A stretch of 9,582 bases of DNA from Clostridiales bacterium (GTDB lineage Bacteria > Bacillota > Clostridia > Lachnospirales > Lachnospiraceae). The stretch covers positions 1-9,582 of the forward strand of contig JAJBVF010000506.1 in assembly GCA_020859965.1 (NCBI GenBank). Reading direction: 5' to 3'. Position numbers and translations under genes: made by a program. Of this stretch, positions 1 through 7,150 are shown one piece after another (within the stretch, counting starts at the first letter, position 1; the number at the start of each line of letters is the position of its first letter). The notes below the pieces were generated by a model. It was given only the letters and a program-made list of their open reading frames with translations. It ran no database searches and was not told the origin of the DNA.

Positions 1-1209
1 GTTCTGTCCGCGCTCCTGGTCGCGGTTCCCGCGCTCATTCAGTATCTGCGCCCTTCCATTGTGGATGAAATCACTGTGGAAGCGGGGACGGAAAATCAGC
101 TGACCGCGGAAGATTTTCTTACAAGCGAGAGCAAGGAGGAAGGTATCGAGGCTTCTTTTGTGTCCGATCTTTCTGAAATTTCGTTTGACCATGTCGGCAC
201 ATATTCCATTACGTTCAAATCAAAAGGGCGAAATCAAACTTCTACACTTATCGTCGAAGACACGGAAGCTCCCAAAGGCGAGGCAGTAATTACGACTCTG
301 AATCTCGGCGGTTCGCTCGAAGCAGAGGAACTGGCCGCAGAAGTCAGCGACGCCACGGATGTCACCTGCGAGTACAAAGAGACGCCGGACTACTCAGAAG
401 AAGGAACCGTCTATCCGATAATCCTGCTGACAGATGAGGGCGGAAATATTACGGAAATCACGAGCGAAGTGACCGTCATGGTCGATGAAGAGGCACCGGT
501 GATCGACGGAATCGCGCAGCTTAACGCTTTTATCGACGTACCCGTCTCTTATAAGGCGAATCTCATCGTGACAGATAACTGCGATACCGACGTGGATGTC
601 GAGGTAGATACCAGTGCCGTAGATCCGGACAAAGAGGGCACCTACGAAATCACCTACACGGCGACCGACCGGGCGGGAAACACCGCGACCGCTTCCACTA
701 CCATTACCTTCACGGAAAAACCGGAGGATTATATCGACGAGGAAACCGTTCTCGCGGAGGCGCAGGAAGTGCTGGACGACATTGTCACGGACGACATGAC
801 CCTGAAGCAGCAGGCAAAAGCCATCTATGACTGGGTTCGCGCAAATATTTATTATGTTAATTCGACCTATAAAGAGAGCTGGACAAACGGAGCGCACATC
901 GGTTTTTCCACCGGACAGGGCGACTGTTTCATTTATTTTTCCACCACGAAGGCGCTGCTGACGCAGGCCGGAATCCCGAATATCGATGTGGAAAAAAGCA
1001 ATGTCACCACCTCCCACCACTACTGGAGTCTGGTGAATGTCGGCGATGGCTGGTACCATCTGGACACCACTCCGAGAGAGAGCGGCGCGACCTTTTTCCT
1101 GGTTACAGACGAAGAAATGCTCGCCTATTTTGAACAATACGGCACTTACGACGCGTTTGACACAAGCCTCTACCCGGCCACGCCGACCACTGCTTCTACT
1201 ATCGAATAA
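1..1209 (+). CDS. Membrane-anchored transglutaminase-like protein with Ig-like domains (5' partial)
   Basis: The frame is open from the first base and ends at TAA 1207-1209, so the start codon lies upstream. The GTG at 61 is in frame but follows a hydrophobic run (VLSALLVAVPALIQYL), the end of a transmembrane or signal-anchor helix, so it is an internal Val. Next come Ig-like modules; the clearest is DUF5011/HYR-like with GTYEITYTATDRAGN at about 649-693. The C-terminal third is a transglutaminase/protease core: KAIYDWVRANIYY, then GDCF with the candidate nucleophile Cys (codon 925), SHHYW with the His (codon 1018) and YHLD with the Asp (codon 1063), so the Cys-His-Asp triad looks intact. It would act outside the membrane, as cross-linking enzyme, amidase or protease; the substrate cannot be read from the sequence. 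It ends 53 bp before the ligase gene on the same strand, suggesting co-transcription. Confidence 0.85.
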   Translation, partial: VLSALLVAVPALIQYLRPSIVDEITVEAGTENQLTAEDFLTSESKEEGIEASFVSDLSEISFDHVGTYSITFKSKGRNQTSTLIVEDTEAPKGEAVITTLNLGGSLEAEELAAEVSDATDVTCEYKETPDYSEEGTVYPIILLTDEGGNITEITSEVTVMVDEEAPVIDGIAQLNAFIDVPVSYKANLIVTDNCDTDVDVEVDTSAVDPDKEGTYEITYTATDRAGNTATASTTITFTEKPEDYIDEETVLAEAQEVLDDIVTDDMTLKQQAKAIYDWVRANIYYVNSTYKESWTNGAHIGFSTGQGDCFIYFSTTKALLTQAGIPNIDVEKSNVTTSHHYWSLVNVGDGWYHLDTTPRESGATFFLVTDEEMLAYFEQYGTYDAFDTSLYPATPTTASTIE

Positions 1210-1229
1210 ACGACTGCGAAATACTACAA

Positions 1230-1245
1230 TGTAAAAGCTTTTACA
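1230..1245. promoter_or_regulatory. Perfect 16-bp palindrome upstream of the ligase gene
   Basis: TGTAAAAGCTTTTACA is a perfect inverted repeat (8+8, no spacer). It lies between a TACAAT hexamer (1225-1230, 5/6 match to a -10 box, but no good -35 seen) and the GGAGG ribosome binding site at 1254-1258. It looks like a dimeric repressor operator, with TG/CA ends as in LacI-family sites but a longer spacing than a standard catabolite site. The binding protein is unknown, and a chance or weak RNA-hairpin role is possible. Confidence 0.4.
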
Positions 1246-1262
1246 GTAAAATCGGAGGTCCT

Positions 1263-2816
1263 ATGCAGCGAAACATTTTGGAATATCTTGAAGCCACCGC
1301 ACAGCGGTTCCCGGAAAAGACTGCCTTTGCCGATGAATCCACGGAAATGAGTTTTCGCGAAGTCTGTGAGGCTTCCCGAACCATCGGCTCTTATCTTGCG
1401 GAAAACGGGTTTGCAAAGGAGCCGGTCGTCATTTATATGCATCGTCACCCGCACATGATCGCAGCTTTCTGGGGTGTGGTATACAGCGGCTGCTTCTACG
1501 TTCCCATGGACGAAGAAATGCCGCGTTTCCGGGCGGAACTGATCTTTCAGAGTCTGAAACCGCGGGCGGTGATCTGCGATGAGGATACCAGCTCCCTGGT
1601 ACGGGAAATCGCTGATTTTGATGGCCAGATCCTGATGTATGACACGATCAGTCAGGCACCGGTCAACGATACTGCATTGGCTGCCATTCGCCGCGACTCC
1701 ATCGACACGGACCCGGTCTATATCGTATTTACTTCCGGCTCGACCGGCATTCCGAAAGGCGTCGTCGGCTGCCACCGGGCAGTCATCGATTATGTGGAGC
1801 AGCTGACAGAGGTTCTCCATGTGACAGAGGATTCCGTATTTGCTAATCAGACGCCGCTCTATTTTGACGCCTGTTTAAAAGAGCTGTTCGGCAGCTTAAA
1901 GTGCGGTGCGACCACTTACCTTGTGCCGAAAGAGCTGTTTCTGTTTCCCATCCGGCTGGTGGAATATCTGAATACGCACAAAATCAATACAGTCTGCTGG
2001 GTAGTGTCCGCGCTGACGATGATCTCTTCTACAAAAACGTTGGATAAGATCGTGCCGGAATACCTGCATACCATCGCATTCGGAAGTGAGGTTTTCCCGA
2101 TCCGGCAGTTCAATCTCTGGAAGCGCGCGCTGCCGCATGCGCGGTTTATCAATCTGTACGGTCCGACGGAAGCCACCGGCATGAGCTGTTATTACGAGGT
2201 CGACCGGGAATTTGCAGAAGACGAAGTGATTCCGATCGGCCGGCCATTTCCGAATACCGGGATTCTGCTTCTGAACGAGCGTAATCAACAGCCTGATCCG
2301 GGGGAGCCGGGCGAGATCTGTATCCGGGGTACGCCTCTCTCCCTGGGCTATTATAATAATGAAGAAAAAACACGCGAGGCTTTTGTGCAGAATCCGCTGA
2401 ATCCGCATTATCAGGATCTGATCTACCGCACCGGAGATCTTGCGAAATACGACAAAGACGGGAATCTGGTCTTTCTCTCCCGGAAGGATTACCAGATCAA
2501 GCATATGGGGCATCGCATTGAGCTCGGAGAAATCGAAGCGCAGGTGAGTCGAAACGAAAAGGTGCAAAGCGCCTGCTGTGTCTATGATTCAGAAAAGGGA
2601 AAAATCATCCTATTCTACGTGGGTACTTGCGAGGTAAAAGATCTGGTCGTCGCACTTCGCAAACAGCTCCCACGCTATATGGTACCGAATCAGGTCTACA
2701 CACTTGAAGCAATGCCGCTGACCGCCAACGGAAAGATCGACCGCGTCCGTCTGAAACAGATGGCAGAGGAGCGCCGGAAAGAAGGTCGTGGCAGAGCACA
2801 TACCGGGATAAGATAG
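1263..2816 (+). CDS. dltA: DltA-like amino-acid adenylating ligase (carrier-protein ligase)
   Basis: This 517-residue protein (DltA is about 500) is a cytoplasmic ANL-superfamily enzyme that makes an aminoacyl-adenylate from ATP and transfers it to a carrier-protein thiol. Visible motifs: P-loop FTSGSTGIPKG (155-165), NLYGPTEAT (297-305), YRTGDL (388-393), GHRIELGEIE (416-425) and the C-terminal catalytic Lys in NGKIDR (Lys491). Asp202 in FDACLKELF fits the conserved Asp that binds the substrate amino group. In the pocket stretch AFGSEVFP (272-279), where B. cereus DltA has FCGE with the D-alanine-selecting Cys269, Gly274 replaces Cys, so specificity for D-alanine is not assured. The start is set by GGAGG at 1254-1258, four bases before ATG. 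The carrier protein and acyltransferase genes downstream support a dlt-type role; a stand-alone NRPS-type adenylation enzyme is the alternative. Confidence 0.88.
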   Translation: MQRNILEYLEATAQRFPEKTAFADESTEMSFREVCEASRTIGSYLAENGFAKEPVVIYMHRHPHMIAAFWGVVYSGCFYVPMDEEMPRFRAELIFQSLKPRAVICDEDTSSLVREIADFDGQILMYDTISQAPVNDTALAAIRRDSIDTDPVYIVFTSGSTGIPKGVVGCHRAVIDYVEQLTEVLHVTEDSVFANQTPLYFDACLKELFGSLKCGATTYLVPKELFLFPIRLVEYLNTHKINTVCWVVSALTMISSTKTLDKIVPEYLHTIAFGSEVFPIRQFNLWKRALPHARFINLYGPTEATGMSCYYEVDREFAEDEVIPIGRPFPNTGILLLNERNQQPDPGEPGEICIRGTPLSLGYYNNEEKTREAFVQNPLNPHYQDLIYRTGDLAKYDKDGNLVFLSRKDYQIKHMGHRIELGEIEAQVSRNEKVQSACCVYDSEKGKIILFYVGTCEVKDLVVALRKQLPRYMVPNQVYTLEAMPLTANGKIDRVRLKQMAEERRKEGRGRAHTGIR

Positions 2817-2962
2817 CATATATTTCCCATCTGCTGCTCTGATAAAAAGAAGTACACAGGCAGTCAAACGCTCCCTGTCCGGAAGATCAGAAAAGAAAAG
2901 ATACCGGGAAGAAAGTGCAAAGGAAATTTTTTTTAATATACAGAAGAGAAAGGAAAACAAAA

Positions 2963-3187
2963 ATGGAAGCATTACTTGATATTTTATCCGGTTTACACCC
3001 GGAGGTGGATTTTGAGACCTGCACAACTCTGATTGATGAAAAAATCATTGATTCCTTTGACATCGTGACAATCATCGCTGAGATTAACGAGGAATATGAC
3101 GTTGTGATACCGGCGGAGGAGATCATCCCGGAAAATTTCAACTCCGCACAGGCGCTTTATGACCTGATCCTACGGCTTGAAGACTAA
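2963..3187 (+). CDS. dltC: DltC-like acyl/aminoacyl carrier protein
   Basis: A 74-residue acidic protein of carrier-protein size (DltC is about 78). The phosphopantetheine attachment site is the Ser in IIDSFDIV (Ser31), placed as usual at the start of helix II, followed by INEEYDVVIPAEEI, typical of acyl carrier proteins. The ATG at 2963 is preferred to the in-frame ATG at 2915: the longer form adds a basic, Lys/Arg-rich extension unlike the family, and AGAAAGGA at 2947-2954 is a suitable ribosome binding site for 2963. It would receive the activated amino acid from the upstream ligase and present it to the MBOAT protein at the membrane. It lies 146 bp after the ligase gene and 20 bp before the acyltransferase gene. 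Confidence 0.88.
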   Translation: MEALLDILSGLHPEVDFETCTTLIDEKIIDSFDIVTIIAEINEEYDVVIPAEEIIPENFNSAQALYDLILRLED

Positions 3188-3207
3188 AGATTAATGAGGC
3201 AAAATGT

Positions 3208-4806
3208 ATGCTTTTTACTTCCTATCGTTTCATAGGGTTTATCACCGCCGTATTTATCGTTTATTACCTCTTCCCGAAAAAATACCAGTGGTGTTTTCTG
3301 CTGGCCGCCAGCTATCTTTTCTATTATCTGGCGAATCCGGCCTACTTATTTTTTATCGGAGCGACCACAGTTTCCACCTGGCTTATCGGCCGGAAGCTCG
3401 ATCAGCTTCACACCGAGCAGGATGCTTTTTTAGCCGCCAACAAGGGAAAAATCAGCCGGGAAGAAAAGAAAGCATGGAAGGCACAGAGCAAAGCTAAAAT
3501 GTGGAAATGGCTTCTCGCCTGCCTGCTCTTTAACCTCGGCATTCTGGCTGTGCTCAAATACACGAACTTTGCCATCGCCAATCTGAACGGCATTCTGAAT
3601 GCGCTCGGAAGCGGGCAGCAGATTTCCTTTGTGGATCTGGTGCTGCCGATGGGGATTTCCTTTTATACCTTCCAGACCATGGGGTATATCATCGACGTCT
3701 ACCGCGGCACCTGCAGAGCGGAAAAGAATCTGGGAAAGCTGGCGCTGTTTGTATCGTTTTTCCCACAGCTCGTACAGGGACCGATCAGCCGCTACAGTGA
3801 TCTGGCCGCATCGCTCTATACACCACATCGATTCAATGCAAAGACCGTCTCCTACGGCCTTTACCGGATTCTCTGGGGGTATTTTAAAAAGCTGGTCATC
3901 GCGGACCGGATTCTGGTTGCGGTAAACGCCATCATTCAGAACCCGGATACTTATCAGGGCGGCTTCGTGCTGGTCGGCATGCTTTTTTATGCCTTTGAAC
4001 TGTACGCAGATTTCACCGGCGGCATTGACATCACGATCGGCATTGCCCAGACCATGGGGATTACGGTAAAAGAGAATTTCATCCGCCCCTATTTTTCCAA
4101 AAATATCAAAGAATACTGGAATCGCTGGCACATTTCAATGGGAACCTGGTTTACCGATTATATTTTCTATCCGTTTTCCGTCTGCAAACCGATGCTGAAA
4201 CTGTCCACATTCTCCAGAAAGCATTTCGGGGATGTGATTGGCAAACGGATGCCGGTCTACCTGTCCGCTTTCGTGGTCTGGTTTACCACCGGTATCTGGC
4301 ACGGCGCGAGCTGGAACTTCATCGTCTGGGGACTGATGAACTTCGTTGTCATCATGATCTCCCAGGAGCTGCAGCCTCTGTACCGCCGATTTCATGCGCG
4401 ATTCCATGTCAAGGACAAAGCATGGTATGGCGTTTTTGAAATAATCCGCACCATCCTGCTGATGAGCAGCCTGCGCATGTTTGACTGCTACCGCAACGTA
4501 CCTCTAACCTTTCAAATGTTTGCAAACATGTTCACGCACTTTAAACTCAGCGAGCTGAACGCCGCCGCGTTTCTCGAACTGGGACTAAGCGGCGCGGAAT
4601 ACGCCCTGCTCTTTGTCAGCCTGCTGATCGTACTCTCCGTGAGCATCTTCCAGGAAAAGCGGGGAAGCGTAAGAGATTTTCTCTTTAACACAGCCCCGGC
4701 CTGGAGCAAATATGCCGTATTCGGAGTAATGGTAATCGTTGTCATCGTCTTCGGAGCCTACGGCATCGGTTACGACCAGACCCAGTTTATTTATAATCAG
4801 TTCTAA
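3208..4806 (+). CDS. dltB: MBOAT-family membrane O-acyltransferase (DltB/AlgI-like)
   Basis: A 532-residue polytopic membrane protein. MBOAT hallmarks: FFPQLVQGPISRY (184-196), ENFIRPYFSKNIKEYWNRWHISMGTW with His308, and WFTTGIWHGASWNFIVWG with the invariant catalytic His365. The C-terminus FGAYGIGYDQTQFIYNQF is typical of the AlgI-like branch. Length is nearer AlgI (about 520) than classical DltB (about 400). A charged, Lys-rich loop at about residues 62-98 and a C-terminal membrane region with two or more extra helices account for the difference. The family forms a channel through which an acyl or aminoacyl group moves from the cytoplasmic carrier to an extracellular acceptor. The start at 3208 has TGAGG at 3195-3199 as ribosome binding site. 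The gene follows the carrier protein by 20 bp, implying translational coupling. The acceptor may be teichoic acid or another surface glycan. Confidence 0.88.
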   Translation: MLFTSYRFIGFITAVFIVYYLFPKKYQWCFLLAASYLFYYLANPAYLFFIGATTVSTWLIGRKLDQLHTEQDAFLAANKGKISREEKKAWKAQSKAKMWKWLLACLLFNLGILAVLKYTNFAIANLNGILNALGSGQQISFVDLVLPMGISFYTFQTMGYIIDVYRGTCRAEKNLGKLALFVSFFPQLVQGPISRYSDLAASLYTPHRFNAKTVSYGLYRILWGYFKKLVIADRILVAVNAIIQNPDTYQGGFVLVGMLFYAFELYADFTGGIDITIGIAQTMGITVKENFIRPYFSKNIKEYWNRWHISMGTWFTDYIFYPFSVCKPMLKLSTFSRKHFGDVIGKRMPVYLSAFVVWFTTGIWHGASWNFIVWGLMNFVVIMISQELQPLYRRFHARFHVKDKAWYGVFEIIRTILLMSSLRMFDCYRNVPLTFQMFANMFTHFKLSELNAAAFLELGLSGAEYALLFVSLLIVLSVSIFQEKRGSVRDFLFNTAPAWSKYAVFGVMVIVVIVFGAYGIGYDQTQFIYNQF

Positions 4807-4809
4807 ATT

Positions 4810-4839
4810 CGGATAGGAAGAAGCCCTTCTTCCTATCCG
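4810..4839. repeat. 13-bp perfect hairpin between the MBOAT and SGNH genes
   Basis: CGGATAGGAAGAA (4810-4822) and TTCTTCCTATCCG (4827-4839) are perfect inverted arms around a GCCC loop, four bases after the MBOAT stop codon. There is no T-run on either side, so it is not a standard intrinsic terminator. It could stabilise or mark processing of the upstream mRNA, attenuate the operon, or be a mobile palindromic unit. Confidence 0.7.
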
Positions 4840-4841
4840 CT

Positions 4842-4891
4842 GCGCCGGGCAGATACAGCGAAGCTGTAAAACACCAATTCTGCCCGTGCGC
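4842..4891. repeat. Second, nested inverted repeat in the same intergenic gap
   Basis: The outer arms are GCGC plus CGGGCAGA (4842-4853) and TCTGCCCG plus GCGC (4879-4891), with one bulged T at 4887. Nested inside is a 6-bp hairpin, TACAGC-GAA-GCTGTA (4854-4868). With the hairpin at 4810-4839, most of the 131-bp gap folds into strong stems just upstream of the AAAGGAG ribosome binding site at 4921-4927. Confidence 0.6.
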
Positions 4892-4937
4892 ATAAAAAGT
4901 TCCGAGCAGCAGCAAAACAGAAAGGAGTCCAGATCCT

Positions 4938-6005
4938 ATGAAAAACCGAAAATTTCCTCTCTGGCTCCCCGCCGTCCTTATCACAGCCGCCGCAGTGCTG
5001 GCAGTGCTGTTTTTCCTTCAGCTTTTGTTCCTTCCGAAATATATGTCCGACATCCCGGAAGGCGCGATGGTCGCGGAATACTACGAGGAAACCACCGATC
5101 ACGAAGTCGTTTTTATCGGCGACTGCGAGGTCTATGAAAATTTTTCACCGATCACGCTGTATGAAAATTACGGAATCACGAGCTATATCCGCGGATCTGC
5201 CCAGCAGCTGGTCTGGCAGTCTTATTATCTGCTGGAAGACACACTGCGCTATGAGACGCCAAAAGTCGTGGTATTCAATGTGCTGGCGCTGAAATATGAC
5301 GAACCGCAGAGTGAGGCTTACAATCGCATGACGATTGACGGCATGGAGTGGTCGTCCGCAAAAATCGGGGCGATCCGGGCTTCCATGACGGAAGATGAAA
5401 GCATGCTGGATTATCTCTTTCCGATTCTGCGCTATCACTCCCGCTGGTCCGATCTGACAAGTGAAGACGTCACATATCTCTTCTCCAGAGATAAAGTCAC
5501 ACACAATGGCTACTATATGCGGGTGGACGTCAAGCCCGTAGACAGTTTCCCGGAACCGGATGTCCTGGCGGATTACACACTCGGCAGCAATGCGATGAGC
5601 TATCTGGATCAAATGCGCGAACTCTGCGAAGAAAATGACATTGAACTGGTACTTATCAAATCGCCCAGCCTGTATCCGCACTGGTATGACGAGTGGGATG
5701 AAGAGATCATCGAATACGCAAGAGACCATGGCCTGTATTATTTCAACTATATTACATTATCAGACGAAGTCGGCATTGACTACAGCACGGATACTTACGA
5801 TGCTGGTCTTCACCTGAATCTTTCCGGCGCGGAAAAACTTTCGGATTATTTTGGCGCATGGCTTTCGGAAACCTTTGATCTGACCGATTACCGAGAGGAT
5901 GAGGAATACAGCGCAGTCTATGCGGAAAAAATTCAGTTTTACGAAGAAATGGAAGCCGCGCAGTACGAAGAGCTTGAGGAATACGGGGAAATCATCAGCT
6001 ATTAA
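4938..6005 (+). CDS. Membrane-anchored SGNH-type protein in the DltD position
   Basis: 355 residues with one N-terminal membrane helix (about 8-32), leaving the rest extracellular, as in DltD. The block I motif of SGNH esterases/acyltransferases appears as VVFIGDCEVYENFSP (57-71): the position of the catalytic Ser is Cys63. RGSAQQ (85-90) fits the oxyanion-hole region, and Asp288 and His292 in DAGLHLNLSGAEKL fit the block V Asp/His pair. In dlt systems the DltD protein completes delivery of the aminoacyl group from the MBOAT partner to the polymer outside the membrane. About 40 C-terminal residues (from 317) are very acidic, Glu/Tyr-rich and probably form an amphipathic helix. The ribosome binding site AAAGGAG at 4921-4927 is 10 bases from the ATG. 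It is the last gene of the operon visible here. It may be an AlgJ/AlgX-like accessory rather than a true DltD, so I give no symbol. Confidence 0.75.
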   Translation: MKNRKFPLWLPAVLITAAAVLAVLFFLQLLFLPKYMSDIPEGAMVAEYYEETTDHEVVFIGDCEVYENFSPITLYENYGITSYIRGSAQQLVWQSYYLLEDTLRYETPKVVVFNVLALKYDEPQSEAYNRMTIDGMEWSSAKIGAIRASMTEDESMLDYLFPILRYHSRWSDLTSEDVTYLFSRDKVTHNGYYMRVDVKPVDSFPEPDVLADYTLGSNAMSYLDQMRELCEENDIELVLIKSPSLYPHWYDEWDEEIIEYARDHGLYYFNYITLSDEVGIDYSTDTYDAGLHLNLSGAEKLSDYFGAWLSETFDLTDYREDEEYSAVYAEKIQFYEEMEAAQYEELEEYGEIISY

Positions 6006-6125
6006 GGCATCTTCGCATCATGATCGTCTGACCGGAACATCACTGAAAGCCGTTAAAAAGCTACTACTCACGGGAGTGGAGATGAATTTTTCTGTCCCTG
6101 AAATGCCGGGGCAAGAGAAAGAACC

Positions 6126-6157
6126 GCAAATAAGAGATTAGTACTATCGTTATTTGC
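6126..6157. repeat. 8-bp inverted repeat between convergent genes
   Basis: GCAAATAA (6126-6133) and TTATTTGC (6150-6157) form a perfect 8-bp stem with a 16-base loop, reaching the abi stop codon. It lies between the convergent SGNH and abi genes, where a shared terminator would be expected, but it is AT-rich, has a long loop and no clear T-run. I see no better terminator in 6006-6156. Confidence 0.25.
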
Positions 6158-7104
6158 TATAGTTTGTAGCGAGTGATGTTTCTCCAATTTTGAGGAAATC
6201 CCATTGCATTTAACAGCATTGGTTCTGTAAGTGTATGGGAATGAACTAAAACTGAATTCATTAATTTTACAAGTTGCTTCTTAAAGTCAATAAATTCAGA
6301 TCTGGGAAGCAGATAGCGGAAAGCAATTACAACGGAAAACAGGTCCGATTTTCCCAAAACGTATTGGTTCCCTTTCCGGGAAATGCCAAGCTTTTGGTGG
6401 AGAATAGTATCCGGCATATCCACACGACAGCGGAATGAATATAACCGTTCATTGTGGGCACAGACATTTCTGTAGTAGGTAAGTGCTTTCAGGTACTGCC
6501 CCAGTTGCTTTTCATTCACGTTGTTGAAATTAATACTGATTTTTGTCTGTACACTGGTTTTCAGGAAGGAATACATTTTTGACAACTGTCCGAAAGTCAG
6601 GGTATTCATCATAACCCAGAGAGGAACATTCCCATATGTATTTCTCTGATAAACAACGTAGGGGTGATTGGTGTTGGAACGTGCCTCGATGGTGAGCATT
6701 TGGATCAGACGCTGGATATCCGTACTGTTCTTTCGAGAGTTATTGTAGTTAGCCGCATTCAGATAATCCTTTTCCATGTGAGAGTAGGTCTGAGAAAAAT
6801 AATAGGAAATCAGGGAACGCATTTTCTGCTCAATGTGGCAAAGGTACTTAAAAAATAGCGCACGGAGAGATTCATCAAAATAATAAAGCTGTATAAGATC
6901 ATCGAATGTCGTGCCGGGACGATACTGGCGTGTCATTGGATTATAAAAGAGCTGCTTATAACCACCGATCAAGGCGTAGTAGCTGATGTTTGTCAAACAA
7001 TCCTGTGCATAGATGGAGTCTGAGATCAGCAGATTTTTTTCCTCGGTCAGTTTTGCAAGCTGTTCGGTATAAGTCAGAAACGGTTTTATCTGTTTTTTCA
7101 GCAT
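6157..7104 (-). CDS. abiF: Abi_2 (AbiD/AbiF) family HEPN abortive-infection protein
   Basis: 315 residues on the minus strand. Abi_2 features in order: KPFLTYTEQLAKL near the N-terminus, ISYYALIGGYK (40-50), LRALFFKYLCHIEQKMRSLI (80-99), PLWVMMNTLTFGQLSKMYSFL (161-181) and YRNVCAHNERLY (211-222). The last holds Arg212-x4-His217, the R-x4-6-H motif of HEPN ribonucleases, so the active site looks intact. Start: ATG at 7104 has GGAG (7117-7114) nine bases upstream. In-frame ATGs at 7119 and 7113 overlap or abut that site, and a far TTG at 7224 would run through a promoter and terminator. Family proteins cut RNA and arrest growth during phage attack. A small-RNA unit directly upstream suggests an RNA antitoxin or guide. 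GC is low: 22 of 60 bases at 6601-6660 against 33 of 60 at 3901-3960. AbiD is an alternative name; AbiF is my choice because of the RNA. Confidence 0.87.
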   Translation of the reverse strand: MLKKQIKPFLTYTEQLAKLTEEKNLLISDSIYAQDCLTNISYYALIGGYKQLFYNPMTRQYRPGTTFDDLIQLYYFDESLRALFFKYLCHIEQKMRSLISYYFSQTYSHMEKDYLNAANYNNSRKNSTDIQRLIQMLTIEARSNTNHPYVVYQRNTYGNVPLWVMMNTLTFGQLSKMYSFLKTSVQTKISINFNNVNEKQLGQYLKALTYYRNVCAHNERLYSFRCRVDMPDTILHQKLGISRKGNQYVLGKSDLFSVVIAFRYLLPRSEFIDFKKQLVKLMNSVLVHSHTLTEPMLLNAMGFPQNWRNITRYKL

Positions 7105-7119
7105 TTTTTGCATCTCCAT

Positions 7120-7150
7120 AAAGAAAAAGGAGGGCCAGCAGGTCCTCCTT
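7120..7150 (-). terminator. Intrinsic terminator of the small RNA, upstream of abi
   Basis: On the minus strand AAGGAGGACC (7150-7141), loop TGCT, GGCCCTCCTT (7136-7127) form a stem of 7 bp, one A-C mismatch and 2 bp, followed by TTTCTTT. It ends three bases before the abi GGAG site, so abi can be transcribed from the promoter at 7196-7224 only by read-through. The 5' arm contains a GGAGG sequence that is sequestered in the stem. Confidence 0.8.

Noticed and set aside
61..63. GTG at 61 as the start of the transglutaminase-like gene
   Set aside because: The frame is open upstream to the window edge and encodes the end of a membrane helix. There is no ribosome binding site before 61.
2915..2962. 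Upstream ATG at 2915 as the carrier-protein start
   Set aside because: It would add 16 mostly basic and aromatic residues unlike carrier proteins, and the ribosome binding site fits the ATG at 2963.
2817..2962. Possible DltX-like or other small gene between the ligase and carrier-protein genes
   Set aside because: The 146-bp gap has no usable start codon followed by a convincing frame. Only a weak 5-bp inverted repeat (ACAGG/CCTGT) is present.
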